DNA of 64,000 nucleotides, from positions 1 through 64,000 of the forward strand of contig NZ_SUNH01000011.1 in assembly GCF_005048265.1 (NCBI RefSeq), written 5' to 3'. How positions within the stretch are numbered: the stretch's first letter is position 1; every line of letters begins with the position of its first letter. This document shows positions 53,946-62,165 of the stretch, piece by piece. Made by a program: the position numbers and the translations under genes. Source of the DNA: Paracoccus hibiscisoli (GTDB taxonomy: Bacteria; Pseudomonadota; Alphaproteobacteria; Rhodobacterales; Rhodobacteraceae). The notes below the pieces were generated by a model. The model did no database searches and was not told where the DNA came from. It was given only the letters and a program-made list of their open reading frames with translations.

Positions 53946-54527
53946 ATGGAGCGACTGTCGATCATCGTGGTGGAACGGGACCCGGACCGGGCGGTCCGGA
54001 TCGTGGACGGGCTGCGCGCCTCGGGCGATCACCTGGTCACCGTCATCGCGGAACAGACGGGCCTGGCGCGCCGCATCGCGGAACAGCAGCCCGACATCGT
54101 GCTGATCGACGTGGCCGACCCCTCGCGCGACGTGCTGGAGGAGCTGGCCCTGATGTCCGGCCCGCTGGAACGCCCCGTGGCGATGTTCGTGGACCGGTCC
54201 GACGAACAGCTGACCCGCGCCGCGATCGAGGCGGGCGTGTCCGCCTATGTCGTGGATGGGCTGCACCGCGACCGGATCAAGCCGATCCTGGATGCCGCCA
54301 TCGCGCGGTTCCACATGTTCCAGAAGATGCGTGCCGAACTGGCCGCCACCAAGGCCGCGCTGGAGGAGCGCAAGATCATCGACCGCGCGAAAGCCATCCT
54401 GATGAAGGCGCGCGGCATCGACGAGGAGGCCGCCTATGCCCTGCTGCGTCGCACCGCCATGGACCAGAAGCGCCGGGTGGCCGACATCGCGCAGCAGCTG
54501 GTGATGGCGGCGGGCCTGCTGACATGA
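53946..54527 (+). CDS. nasT: ANTAR-domain antiterminator NasT
   Basis: A 193-residue two-domain regulator. A receiver-like domain (LSIIVVERDPDRAVRIVDGL, DIVLIDVADPSRDVLEELAL) is followed by an ANTAR RNA-binding domain (KIIDRAKAILMKARGIDEEA, AYALLRRTAMDQKRRVADIA). NasT binds a two-hairpin leader to let transcription into nitrate-assimilation genes proceed, and NasS holds it back without nitrate. Start 53946. It is intact, but the partner NasS and the target operon downstream are destroyed. Confidence 0.9.
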   Translation: MERLSIIVVERDPDRAVRIVDGLRASGDHLVTVIAEQTGLARRIAEQQPDIVLIDVADPSRDVLEELALMSGPLERPVAMFVDRSDEQLTRAAIEAGVSAYVVDGLHRDRIKPILDAAIARFHMFQKMRAELAATKAALEERKIIDRAKAILMKARGIDEEAAYALLRRTAMDQKRRVADIAQQLVMAAGLLT

Positions 54528-57463
54528 GCGAGCGCCTGCGCCTTGGCTATCTGCCGCTGACCGACGCCGCCCCCCTGATCGTCGCCCACGAGCTGGGATT
54601 CGCCGCCGAGGAGGGGCTGGACCTGGCGCTGATCCGCGCGGGCAGCTGGGCGCAGGCGCGCGACCTGCTGGGCACCGGCGCGGTCGATGCCGCGCATATG
54701 CTGGTGCCCATGCCCATCGCGCAGACCCTGGGGCTGGGCCCCGATTATCCGGCCTTTGATCTGCTGATGATCCTGTCGCAGGGCGGGCAGGCCATCGCCG
54801 TATCCCGCCAGGTCGAGGCGCGGCTGCGCGATCTGGGCCACCCATTCGATTTTCAGCATGCCGTGACCGCCCGCGACGCGCTGGAGGCCGCCCATCCCGG
54901 ACCCCTGCGCGTGGGCGTGCCGTTTCCCTTTTCGACCCAGGCCGAACTGGTCCGCCACTGGCTGGAGGGCACCGCGCTGGCGCACCGCCTGACCATCCGC
55001 ACCGTCCCCCCGCCGCAGATGGCCGACGCGCTGGCCGCCGGAGAGGTGGACGCCTTTTGCGTGGGCGAACCCTGGGCCTCGGTCGCGGTGGAACGGGGGG
55101 TGGGGGCGCTGCTGCTGGCGGGGCGCGCGATCTGGGCCGCGCCGCCCGAAAAGGGGCTGGTGATGACCCGCGCCTTTGCCGATACCCGCCCCGATCCCTC
55201 GGGCTTCATCGGCAGCGCCAATATCGACACGAGTTCACGCCTGTGCATGGCCTCAAGCGTGGCAGGGCACCGCCACGCCTTTGGCGGCGCCACCATGCCG
55301 GGCCTGTACGAGGATCTGGAGCAGGCCGATCTGGTCGTTCTGACCGGGTCGAACCTGGCCTGGTGCCATCCGGTCCTGCACAGCGCCTGCTGGCCGCCAA
55401 GGCCGCGCGTCCCGACATGCGCATCGTCGTCATCGACCCCCGCCGCACCGCGACCTGCGAGGGGGCCGATCTGCATCTGGCCATCGCGCCGGGGGCGGAT
55501 GCACATCTGTTCAACCTTCTTCTGTGCCACCTGCTCGACACGGGCCGGATGGATGCAGGCTTTCTGCCCCATGTCGCGGCTGGATGCCGCGCTGACGGCG
55601 GCGCGCGGGGCCCGCCCGCAGGAGACCGGCCTGCCGCCAGCCGATCTGGCCGCGTTCCTGGAGATGTGGGCCGGGACTGACAGGGTCGTCACCGTCTACT
55701 CCCAAGGCATCAACCAGTCCGACAGCGGCACCGACAAGGTCAACGCGATCCTGAACTGTCACTTGGCTGCGGGCCGCATCGGGCGTCCCGGCAGTGGCCC
55801 CTTCAGCGTCACGGGCCAGCCCAATGCCATGGGCGGGCGCGAGGTCGGCGGGCTGTCCACGACGCTGGCCTGCCATCTGGAGCTGGAGAACCCCGCCCAT
55901 CGCGATGCCGTCCGGGCCTTCTGGAACGCGCCGCGCATGGCCGACCGCCCGGGCCTCAAGGCCGTGGATATGTTCCGCGCGGTCGAGTACGGGCACATCA
56001 AGGCGCTGTGGATCATCCATACCAACCCCGCCGTGACCATGCCCGATGCCGACCGCGTGGCCCGCGCCATCGCCGCCTGCGATTTCGTGGCCGTCAGCGA
56101 GGCCTGGCCCGACACCGACACGGCGCGGCTGGCCGATGTGCTGCTGCCATCGACGGCCTGGGGGGAAAAGGACGGAACGGTCACCAATTCCGAACGCCGC
56201 ATCAGCCGCCAGCGCGCCGCGCTGCCCGCGCCGGGGCAGGCGCGCGCCGATTGGTGGCAGATCGCGCAGGTCGCGACCCGCATGGGCTTTGCGGGCTTTG
56301 ACTGGGCGGGCCCCGCGCAGATATTCGCCGAACATGCGGCGCTGTCGGGCGTGGCGGGGGCCTTGGGCGGCGATTTCGACATCTCGGATCTGGCGGGCGC
56401 GGATTACGCCACGATGCAGCCGGTGCTGTGGCCCCAGGGCCCGGCGCAGCGGGGGGGGCGGTTCTTTGGCACGGGGCGGTTCCACACGCCGGACGGGCGG
56501 GCGCGGATGGTCCCGGTCGCGGCGGCCCTGCCTGCGCCGGGTGCGATGCTGCTGAACACCGGACGCACCCGCGATCAGTGGCACACGATGACCCGCACCG
56601 GCCTGTCGCCCCGCCTGTCGCGCCATCTGGCCGAACCCTATCTGGAGATCCATCCCCGCGACGCCGCGCGCCTGTCGCTGGCCACCGCCGATCTGGCGCA
56701 GGTCCGGGGGCAGGGGGGGCAGGCCGTCCTGCGCGTGCTGGTCAGCGACCGCGTGCGCCCCGGCCACCCCTTTGCCCCGATCCACTGGAGCGGCCAGAAT
56801 GCCTCGGGCGGGCGCATCGACGCGCTGGTCGCGCCGGTGACGGACCCCGTCTCGGGGCAGCCCGCCAGCAAATCGGCGCCGGTGTCGGTCACCCGGCTGG
56901 AGGCGCGCTGGCACGGCTTTCTGGTCAGCGACGCCCCGGTCGCGCCCGATTGCGCCTATTGGGCGCGCGCCCGCCTGCCCGGCGGCTGGCAGGTCGAGAT
57001 GGCGGGCACCACCGCGCCCCCCGACTGGCAGGACTGGGCCATGCGCCTGCTGGGTCTGGGCGCGCCCGCGCAGACGATGATCGACAGGGCGCAGGGCCTG
57101 GCCCGGATGGCCTTTGTCCGCGACGGGCGGCTGGCGGCGGCGCTGTTCGTCGCGCCCGGCCCCGTACGGCTGTCGCGCAGCCATGTCGGCAGCCTGCTGG
57201 GCGCCGACCCGCGCGGCTGTCTAGGGGGCTGGCCCGCGGCGGGGATGCCCGATGTGGGCCCCGAGGTCTGCGCCTGCCTGGGCGTGGGGCGCAACACGAT
57301 CCTGCGCGCGGTGGCGGGGGGGTGCCGCACGGTGGGCGCGATCGGCGCGGCGGTGGGGGCGGGCACGTCCTGCGGCTCTTGCCGGCCCGCGCTGTCGGCC
57401 CTGCTGGCCGAGGCAGAGGCACCGCGCCCCGTCATGGCGGCCGCGCAACCGGTGCCGGGTTAG
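54524..57463 (+). pseudogene. NasS-NasA chimera: sensor N-terminus joined to nitrate reductase C-terminal part
   Basis: One open frame of 979 codons. Residues 1 to about 226 are the NasS/NrtA-type nitrate sensor (RLRLGYLPLTDAAPLIVAHE, AFCVGEPWASVAVERGVGAL). From about 55200 it continues as assimilatory nitrate reductase from its middle: GFIGSANIDTSSRLCMASSV, AGHRHAFGGATMPGLYEDLE, then RPGSGPFSVTGQPNAMGGRE, the molybdopterin-dinucleotide domain, and a C-terminal [2Fe-2S] domain (CLGVGRNTILRAVAGGCRTV, TSCGSCRPALSALL). The NasS C-terminal half, any genes between, and the NasA N-terminus with its [4Fe-4S] site are gone. Between about 55376 and 55580 the true frame is shifted by one base and then restored. 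It cannot reduce nitrate. Confidence 0.85.
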
Positions 57464-57542
57464 CGGGGGCGGGCGATCTATCGACAAGGCGCGGGCGCTG
57501 GTGGATGGTGGCCCTTGCGGGAGACGCAAGGAGAGGACTGCC

Positions 57543-58754
57543 ATGATCGATTTCGCCCTGGACCCCCGGCTGGAGGAGATCCGGCGCCGCACCCGCGATT
57601 TCGTCGAGGCCGAAATCCTGCCAGTCGAGGCCGACCGCGCCAACTGGGATGCGCATGACAACATCGCCGATGGTCCGCTGCAGGTGCTGCGAACCCGTGC
57701 ACGCGCGGCGGGGCTGTGGTGCCCGCAGGTGCCGCAGGCCCTGGGCGGGATGGGGCTGTCGGTCACCGGCCGCGCGGTGATGTATGAGGAGGCGAACCGC
57801 TCGATCTTCGGGCCCGCCGTCTTCAACTGCGCGGCGCCCGATGACGGGAACATGGACATCCTGGCCCGCGTGGGCACGCCGGACCAGCAGGCGCGCTGGC
57901 TGGCGCCGCTGGTGGCGGGCGAGGTGCGGTCCAGCTTCGTGATGACCGAACCCGCGCCCGGCGGCGGGTCCGACCCCGGCATGATCGGCACGACCGCCGT
58001 GCGCCACGGCGATGTCTGGCGCGTCACGGGCCGCAAATGGTTCATCACCGGGGCCGAGGGCGCGGCGCATTTCATCCTGATCGCGCGCACCGACCCGAAC
58101 CCCGACGAACGCCGCCGCCATCTGACGGCCTTTCTGTTCCACCGCGACCAGCCCGGCTGGAAGATCCTGCGCCGCATCGCGATCATGGGCCCCGAAGAAC
58201 ATGGCGGCCATTGCGAGCTGGACTTCGACGGGCTGGAGATCCCCGATGAGAACCGCCTGATGGGCGTGGGCGACGGGCTGAAGGTCACCCAGATCCGCCT
58301 TGGCACCGCGCGGCTGACCCATTGCATGCGCTGGCTGGGCCTGGCCAAGCGGTGCATGGCCGAGGCGCAGGCCTATGTCGATGCACGCGAGGGGTTCGGC
58401 ATCCGCCTGGCAGACCGTGAATCCGTGCGGCTGATGCTGGGCGGCGTGGCGCTGAACATCCAGATCGGGCGGCTGCTGACGATGAACGCGGCCTGGGCGC
58501 TGGATCAGGGCAGCCATGCCCGCAAGGAGGTGTCGATGGCCAAGCTGCATGTCGCCGACACGCTGCATCAGGCGGCGGACGTGGCGATCCAGCTGAACGG
58601 CGCGCGGGGGTATTCCCGCGACACGGTGCTGGAATGGATCTATCGCTATGCCCGGCAGGCGCGGCTGGTCGATGGTGCGTCCGAGGTGCACCGGATGGTG
58701 CTGGCCGATGCCTACGCGCGCGAGGGGGACGATTTCTGGGGCTGGCGCGCATGA
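57543..58754 (+). CDS. Acyl-CoA dehydrogenase family protein (LvaC/ACAD11-like context)
   Basis: A 403-residue ACAD-fold flavoprotein. The N-terminal helices start DFALDPRLEEIRRRTRDFVE. The FAD/substrate strand is VRSSFVMTEPAPGGGSDPGM, with WRVTGRKWFITGAEGAAHFI, and the C-terminal NGARGYSRDTVLEWIYRYAR carries the usual end. GGAGAGG lies before the ATG. It overlaps the phosphotransferase gene by 4 bases. With that gene and DUF6285 it reproduces the lvaC-lvaA-lvaB set, in which the dehydrogenase homologue acts on a 4-phospho-acyl-CoA rather than performing beta-oxidation. The assignment rests on context. Confidence 0.85.
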   Translation: MIDFALDPRLEEIRRRTRDFVEAEILPVEADRANWDAHDNIADGPLQVLRTRARAAGLWCPQVPQALGGMGLSVTGRAVMYEEANRSIFGPAVFNCAAPDDGNMDILARVGTPDQQARWLAPLVAGEVRSSFVMTEPAPGGGSDPGMIGTTAVRHGDVWRVTGRKWFITGAEGAAHFILIARTDPNPDERRRHLTAFLFHRDQPGWKILRRIAIMGPEEHGGHCELDFDGLEIPDENRLMGVGDGLKVTQIRLGTARLTHCMRWLGLAKRCMAEAQAYVDAREGFGIRLADRESVRLMLGGVALNIQIGRLLTMNAAWALDQGSHARKEVSMAKLHVADTLHQAADVAIQLNGARGYSRDTVLEWIYRYARQARLVDGASEVHRMVLADAYAREGDDFWGWRA

Positions 58755-59758
58755 GCCTCAGGGACAACCCCGCGCTGGACGCCTGGCTGGCGGGCGTGCT
58801 GGACCTGCCGGGCGCGCGTGTGACCGCCGCCGACAAGCTGTCTGGCGGTGCGATCCAGGAGAACTGGGCGGTGACGGTGGTGGCGGGCGGGACCACGCGC
58901 CGCGTGGTGATCCGCCGCGACGCCCCCGCGACCATCGCCGCCAGCCGAAGCCGCGCCGAGGAATACGCCCTGATCGCCGCCGCCCATCGTGCGGGCGTCC
59001 GGGTGCCGCAGCCCCTGGGGTTCTGCGATGACCCGTCGGTCATCGGCGCGCCCTTTGCGGCGATGGCCTGGGTGGGCGGCACCGGCTATGGCCCAAAGGT
59101 GGTGCGCGACACGACCCTGGGCGGCGACCGCGCGGCGTTGGGCCGCGAGCTGGGCCGCCAGATGGCGCTGATCCATGCGATCGACCCGGACCCGGCGCTG
59201 GCGGCGATCCTGGGGCCGCGCCCGGCCGACCCGGCGCTGGCGGCGGTGGCGGGGTTGCGCGACTGGCTGGATGCGCGGCCCGCCCCGCGTCCGGGCCTGG
59301 AATGGGCGCTGCGTTGGGCCGAACGCCACGCGCCACCCCCCGACCGGGTGACCCTGACGCATCAGGATTTCCGCACCGGCAACGTGTTGGTCGATGCCCA
59401 GGGCCTGACCGCCGTGCTGGATTGGGAATTCGCCGCTTGGTCGGACCCGGCCTGCGATCTGGGGTGGTTCTGCGCGCGCTGCTGGCGGTTCTCGCGCCCC
59501 GATCTGGAGGGGGGCGGCATCGCCGCGCGCGAAGATGTGCTGGCGGGCTATGCCGATGCCGGGGGCGTTGCCCCGAACCCCGCCCGCGTGCGCTGGTGGG
59601 AGGTGATGGCCCATGCCCGATGGGCCGTGATCGCGCTGCAGCAGGGCGACCGCCATGCCAGCGGGGCCGAACGGTCCCTGCATCTGGCGCTGACCGGGCG
59701 CATTGCCGACACGCTGGAATATCAACTGCTGCGGATGACCGCACCGGAGGCCGCATGA
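58751..59758 (+). CDS. Phosphotransferase (APH fold), LvaA/ACAD10-11 kinase-like
   Basis: A 335-residue kinase-fold protein. The N-lobe has DKLSGGAIQENWAVTVVAGG and VVIRRDAPATIAASRSRAEE. The catalytic loop VTLTHQDFRTGNVLVDAQGL has Asp and Asn in place, and the metal Asp is in TAVLDWEFAAWSDPACDLGW. This type phosphorylates 4-hydroxyacyl-CoA in the levulinate pathway and in the kinase domain of mammalian ACAD10/11, but aminoglycoside kinases share the fold. Overlaps both neighbours by 4 bases. Confidence 0.82.
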   Translation: MSLRDNPALDAWLAGVLDLPGARVTAADKLSGGAIQENWAVTVVAGGTTRRVVIRRDAPATIAASRSRAEEYALIAAAHRAGVRVPQPLGFCDDPSVIGAPFAAMAWVGGTGYGPKVVRDTTLGGDRAALGRELGRQMALIHAIDPDPALAAILGPRPADPALAAVAGLRDWLDARPAPRPGLEWALRWAERHAPPPDRVTLTHQDFRTGNVLVDAQGLTAVLDWEFAAWSDPACDLGWFCARCWRFSRPDLEGGGIAAREDVLAGYADAGGVAPNPARVRWWEVMAHARWAVIALQQGDRHASGAERSLHLALTGRIADTLEYQLLRMTAPEAA

Positions 59759-60054
59759 CCGAAGCACTGGACCTGATCGCCGCCGCCGAACAGGCGCTGC
59801 GCGAGGATATCGCGCCGGGCGGGCCTGACGCGCGCTATCACGCGCTGCTGGCGGCCAATGCGCTGGCCATGGCGCGGCGCGAGCTGGCCCGACCGCCGCA
59901 GGCCGCGAGCGCCGATGTCGCGGCCATCCGTGCGGGGGCGCATGACGGTGATGCGGGCCTGCACAAGGCGCTGCTGGCCGCGGCGCGCGGCCGGGCCTGG
60001 GTCGCGGACCCCAGCAATCTGGACCCCGCCGACCAAGGCCTGCCGCAGGGGTGA
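59755..60054 (+). CDS. DUF6285 protein (LvaB-like partner of the phosphotransferase)
   Basis: A 99-residue, mostly helical protein: ALDLIAAAEQALREDIAPGG, then ARYHALLAANALAMARRELA. Proteins of this kind regularly follow the phosphotransferase gene. In the levulinate operon the equally small LvaB is needed for LvaA activity, so a subunit or stabiliser role is likely. Overlap of 4 bases with the kinase gene means coupled translation. Confidence 0.75.
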   Translation: MTEALDLIAAAEQALREDIAPGGPDARYHALLAANALAMARRELARPPQAASADVAAIRAGAHDGDAGLHKALLAAARGRAWVADPSNLDPADQGLPQG

Positions 60055-60166
60055 TCGGCTGCCCCGGAACCGGCCCCCCGGGGGTCCGCGTTGCATCGAC
60101 CAAGGCCGGGGGTTCGCCCCGCGCCATGACAAAGGCCGCAAGGCCCAATGCTGAAAGGAACGTCCC

Positions 60167-60736
60167 ATGACCCTGGACGGAAAGACGATTGCCCTGCTGA
60201 TCTCGCCCCGCGGGACCGAGGAGCCGGAATTCACCCAACCCCTGACCGCCCTGCGCGAAGCCGGGGCGACGGTCCGTGTCATCAGCACCCAGACCGGCAC
60301 CGCGCGCAGCGTGAACGGCGACCTGGACCCGGGGTCCGAGCATCAGATCGACAGCGCCGTGGGCGCGGTCAAGGCCGACCAGTTCGACGGGCTGGTCATT
60401 CCCGGCGGGACGGTGGGCGCCGATACTCTGCGCGCGGATGAGGGCGTCGTTGCCTTCGTGCGCGACTTCTTTGCCGCTGGAAAGCCGGTGGGGGCCATCT
60501 GCCACGCGCCTTGGGTGCTGATCGAGGCGGGCGTGCTGAAGGGCCGGACCATCACCTCCTATCCCAGCCTGAAAACCGACATCACCAATGCCGGCGCCTC
60601 CTGGGTCGACAAGGAGGTGATGACCGACAGCGGCCTGGTCACCAGCCGCAACCCCGACGACCTGCCGGCCTTTTGCGCCAAGCTGATCGAGGAATTCGCC
60701 GAAGGCCGCCACAAGGCGCAGGCCCGCAGCGTCTGA
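60167..60736 (+). CDS. DJ-1/PfpI family protein (YhbO-type)
   Basis: A 189-residue class I amidotransferase-fold protein. ISPRGTEEPEFTQPLTALRE carries the N-terminal Glu, FDGLVIPGGTVGADTLRADE follows, and the nucleophile elbow is GAICHAPWVLIEAGVLKGRT with the reactive Cys. The family covers proteases, chaperones and glyoxalase-like stress proteins. A weak EcfG-like promoter lies upstream (GGAAC at 60066-60070, CGTT at 60089-60092, 18-base spacer), so stress control is possible. Confidence 0.88.
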   Translation: MTLDGKTIALLISPRGTEEPEFTQPLTALREAGATVRVISTQTGTARSVNGDLDPGSEHQIDSAVGAVKADQFDGLVIPGGTVGADTLRADEGVVAFVRDFFAAGKPVGAICHAPWVLIEAGVLKGRTITSYPSLKTDITNAGASWVDKEVMTDSGLVTSRNPDDLPAFCAKLIEEFAEGRHKAQARSV

Positions 60737-60748
60737 TCCGTCGATCAC

Positions 60749-60780
60749 GGCCCTTCCCCCGCGCGTCGTGGGGAAGGGCC
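60749..60780 (+). terminator. Hairpin after the DJ-1/PfpI gene
   Basis: GGCCCTTCCCC / GGGGAAGGGCC, an 11-bp perfect stem with a 10-base loop, 12 bases after the stop. It separates the gene from the LysR-TctB gene. No long T-run. Confidence 0.6.
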
Positions 60781-60859
60781 ATCCCAACGTGCGGCGCAAA
60801 TCGCCGCCGCCCGGTGTCTTCGCCGTTGCACGTCCCCACGGCGCGCCTATCATCCCCGC

Positions 60860-62158
60860 ATGAGAGAGCTGACCCTGCGCCAGATCGAGGTGGTCCGTGC
60901 CGTGATGATCACCGGCACGATCCAGGGTGCGGCCAATCTGCTGAACGTGTCGGCCCCCGGCATCAGCCGCCTGATCCGGCATACCGAGGACGGGCTGGGC
61001 ATCCGCCTGTTCGAACGGCGCGCCGGGGTGTTCGTCCCCGCCCCCGAGGCCCATTCCATCTTTGCCATGCTGGAGCAGGTGCATCGCCAGATGGACAACC
61101 TGAACGCGGCGGTGGGGTCGCTGCAGAAGGGTCAGGCCTTCACGCTGTCCTTTGCCTCGGCGCCGTCCATCGCGCAGTTCATGGCCGCGCGGGTGATCGG
61201 CGGGCTGCGCCAGCGCTTTCCCGACCTGGACATCGACCTGAACATCCTCAAGATCGAGGAGACGCTGGATTATCTGCTGCTGGAGCAGGGAGAGGTGGTG
61301 ATCATGTCCTCCTCCCTTGACAACCCGGCGGTCGAGAACATCCCGATCTGCGAGGGGCGGATCGTGGCGATCATGCCCGAGGGCCATGATCTGGCACGGA
61401 AATCCGCCGTGTCGATCCGCGACCTGATCCAGTATCCCTTCATCGGCGTGGACCCCGACGACCCCTATGGCCGGACCCTGGCGCGGCCCTTCACCGATGC
61501 CGGGCTGAGCCCGCGCCACGCCATGCGGGGCCGTTTCGCCCAGACCATCGTCAGCCTGGTCCGCCACGGGCTGGGTGTCGCGGTGATCGACGAATTCTCG
61601 GTGGCCGAGGTCTATATGCCCGGCCTGGTGCGCCGGCCCCTGGTCGAGCCCGCCACCATCACCGCCTGGTCGGTCCAGAAACGGGGGCGGCAGCTGTCCA
61701 GCTTTGCCGAACAGACGGCCAGCCTGTTCCTGCTCTATTCGGCCTATGGCATCTCGGGGTTCGAGGCGCTGTCCGCGCCGGGGGCGGTGCCGATGGCCAC
61801 GACGGCGGTGATGGTGATCACCGGTCTGGTCATCCTGCGCGACACCCTGCGCAAGGAACGCGCCACCACCCAAACCCTGCGCCGCAACGTGCTGCCCGCG
61901 GTCGTGGTCGTGCCCATCGCGATGATCGCGGGCTATGCGCTGCTGCTGCGGCCCCTGGGGTTTCTGCCGACCTCGGCGCTGTTCCTGGTGGTGATGGTGC
62001 GGTTCCTGTCGCGGCGGGCTTGGGCGTTCTGCCTGGCGGTGTCGGTGGGCACGGTGATCGTCGTCTGGGCCATCTTCCGCCTGATCTTCTCGGTGCTGAT
62101 GCCGCAGGGGATCGTTCCCGAAGGGCGCATCGTCGCCTTCATCACCTCGCTGTTCTGA
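60860..62158 (+). CDS. LysR regulator fused to TctB membrane subunit
   Basis: A 432-residue fusion. Residues 1 to about 290 are a LysR protein: HTH LTLRQIEVVRAVMITGTIQG and AANLLNVSAPGISRLIRHTE; effector domain to TAWSVQKRGRQLSSFAEQTA. From about residue 293 on it is the small membrane subunit TctB of tripartite tricarboxylate transporters: MATTAVMVITGLVILRDTLR, then RRNVLPAVVVVPIAMIAGYA, LLLRPLGFLPTSALFLVVMV and a last span before EGRIVAFITSLF. The first TctB span and the last few LysR residues are missing, so an in-frame deletion probably joined neighbouring genes. TctA follows 7 bases later. Whether either half works is unknown. Confidence 0.8.
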   Translation: MRELTLRQIEVVRAVMITGTIQGAANLLNVSAPGISRLIRHTEDGLGIRLFERRAGVFVPAPEAHSIFAMLEQVHRQMDNLNAAVGSLQKGQAFTLSFASAPSIAQFMAARVIGGLRQRFPDLDIDLNILKIEETLDYLLLEQGEVVIMSSSLDNPAVENIPICEGRIVAIMPEGHDLARKSAVSIRDLIQYPFIGVDPDDPYGRTLARPFTDAGLSPRHAMRGRFAQTIVSLVRHGLGVAVIDEFSVAEVYMPGLVRRPLVEPATITAWSVQKRGRQLSSFAEQTASLFLLYSAYGISGFEALSAPGAVPMATTAVMVITGLVILRDTLRKERATTQTLRRNVLPAVVVVPIAMIAGYALLLRPLGFLPTSALFLVVMVRFLSRRAWAFCLAVSVGTVIVVWAIFRLIFSVLMPQGIVPEGRIVAFITSLF

Positions 62159-62165
62159 GGGCGCC

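Noticed and set aside
60066..60092. EcfG promoter before the DJ-1/PfpI gene
   Set aside because: GGAAC and CGTT are both present, but the spacer is 18 bases, longer than the usual 16-17, so it is not listed as a separate site.
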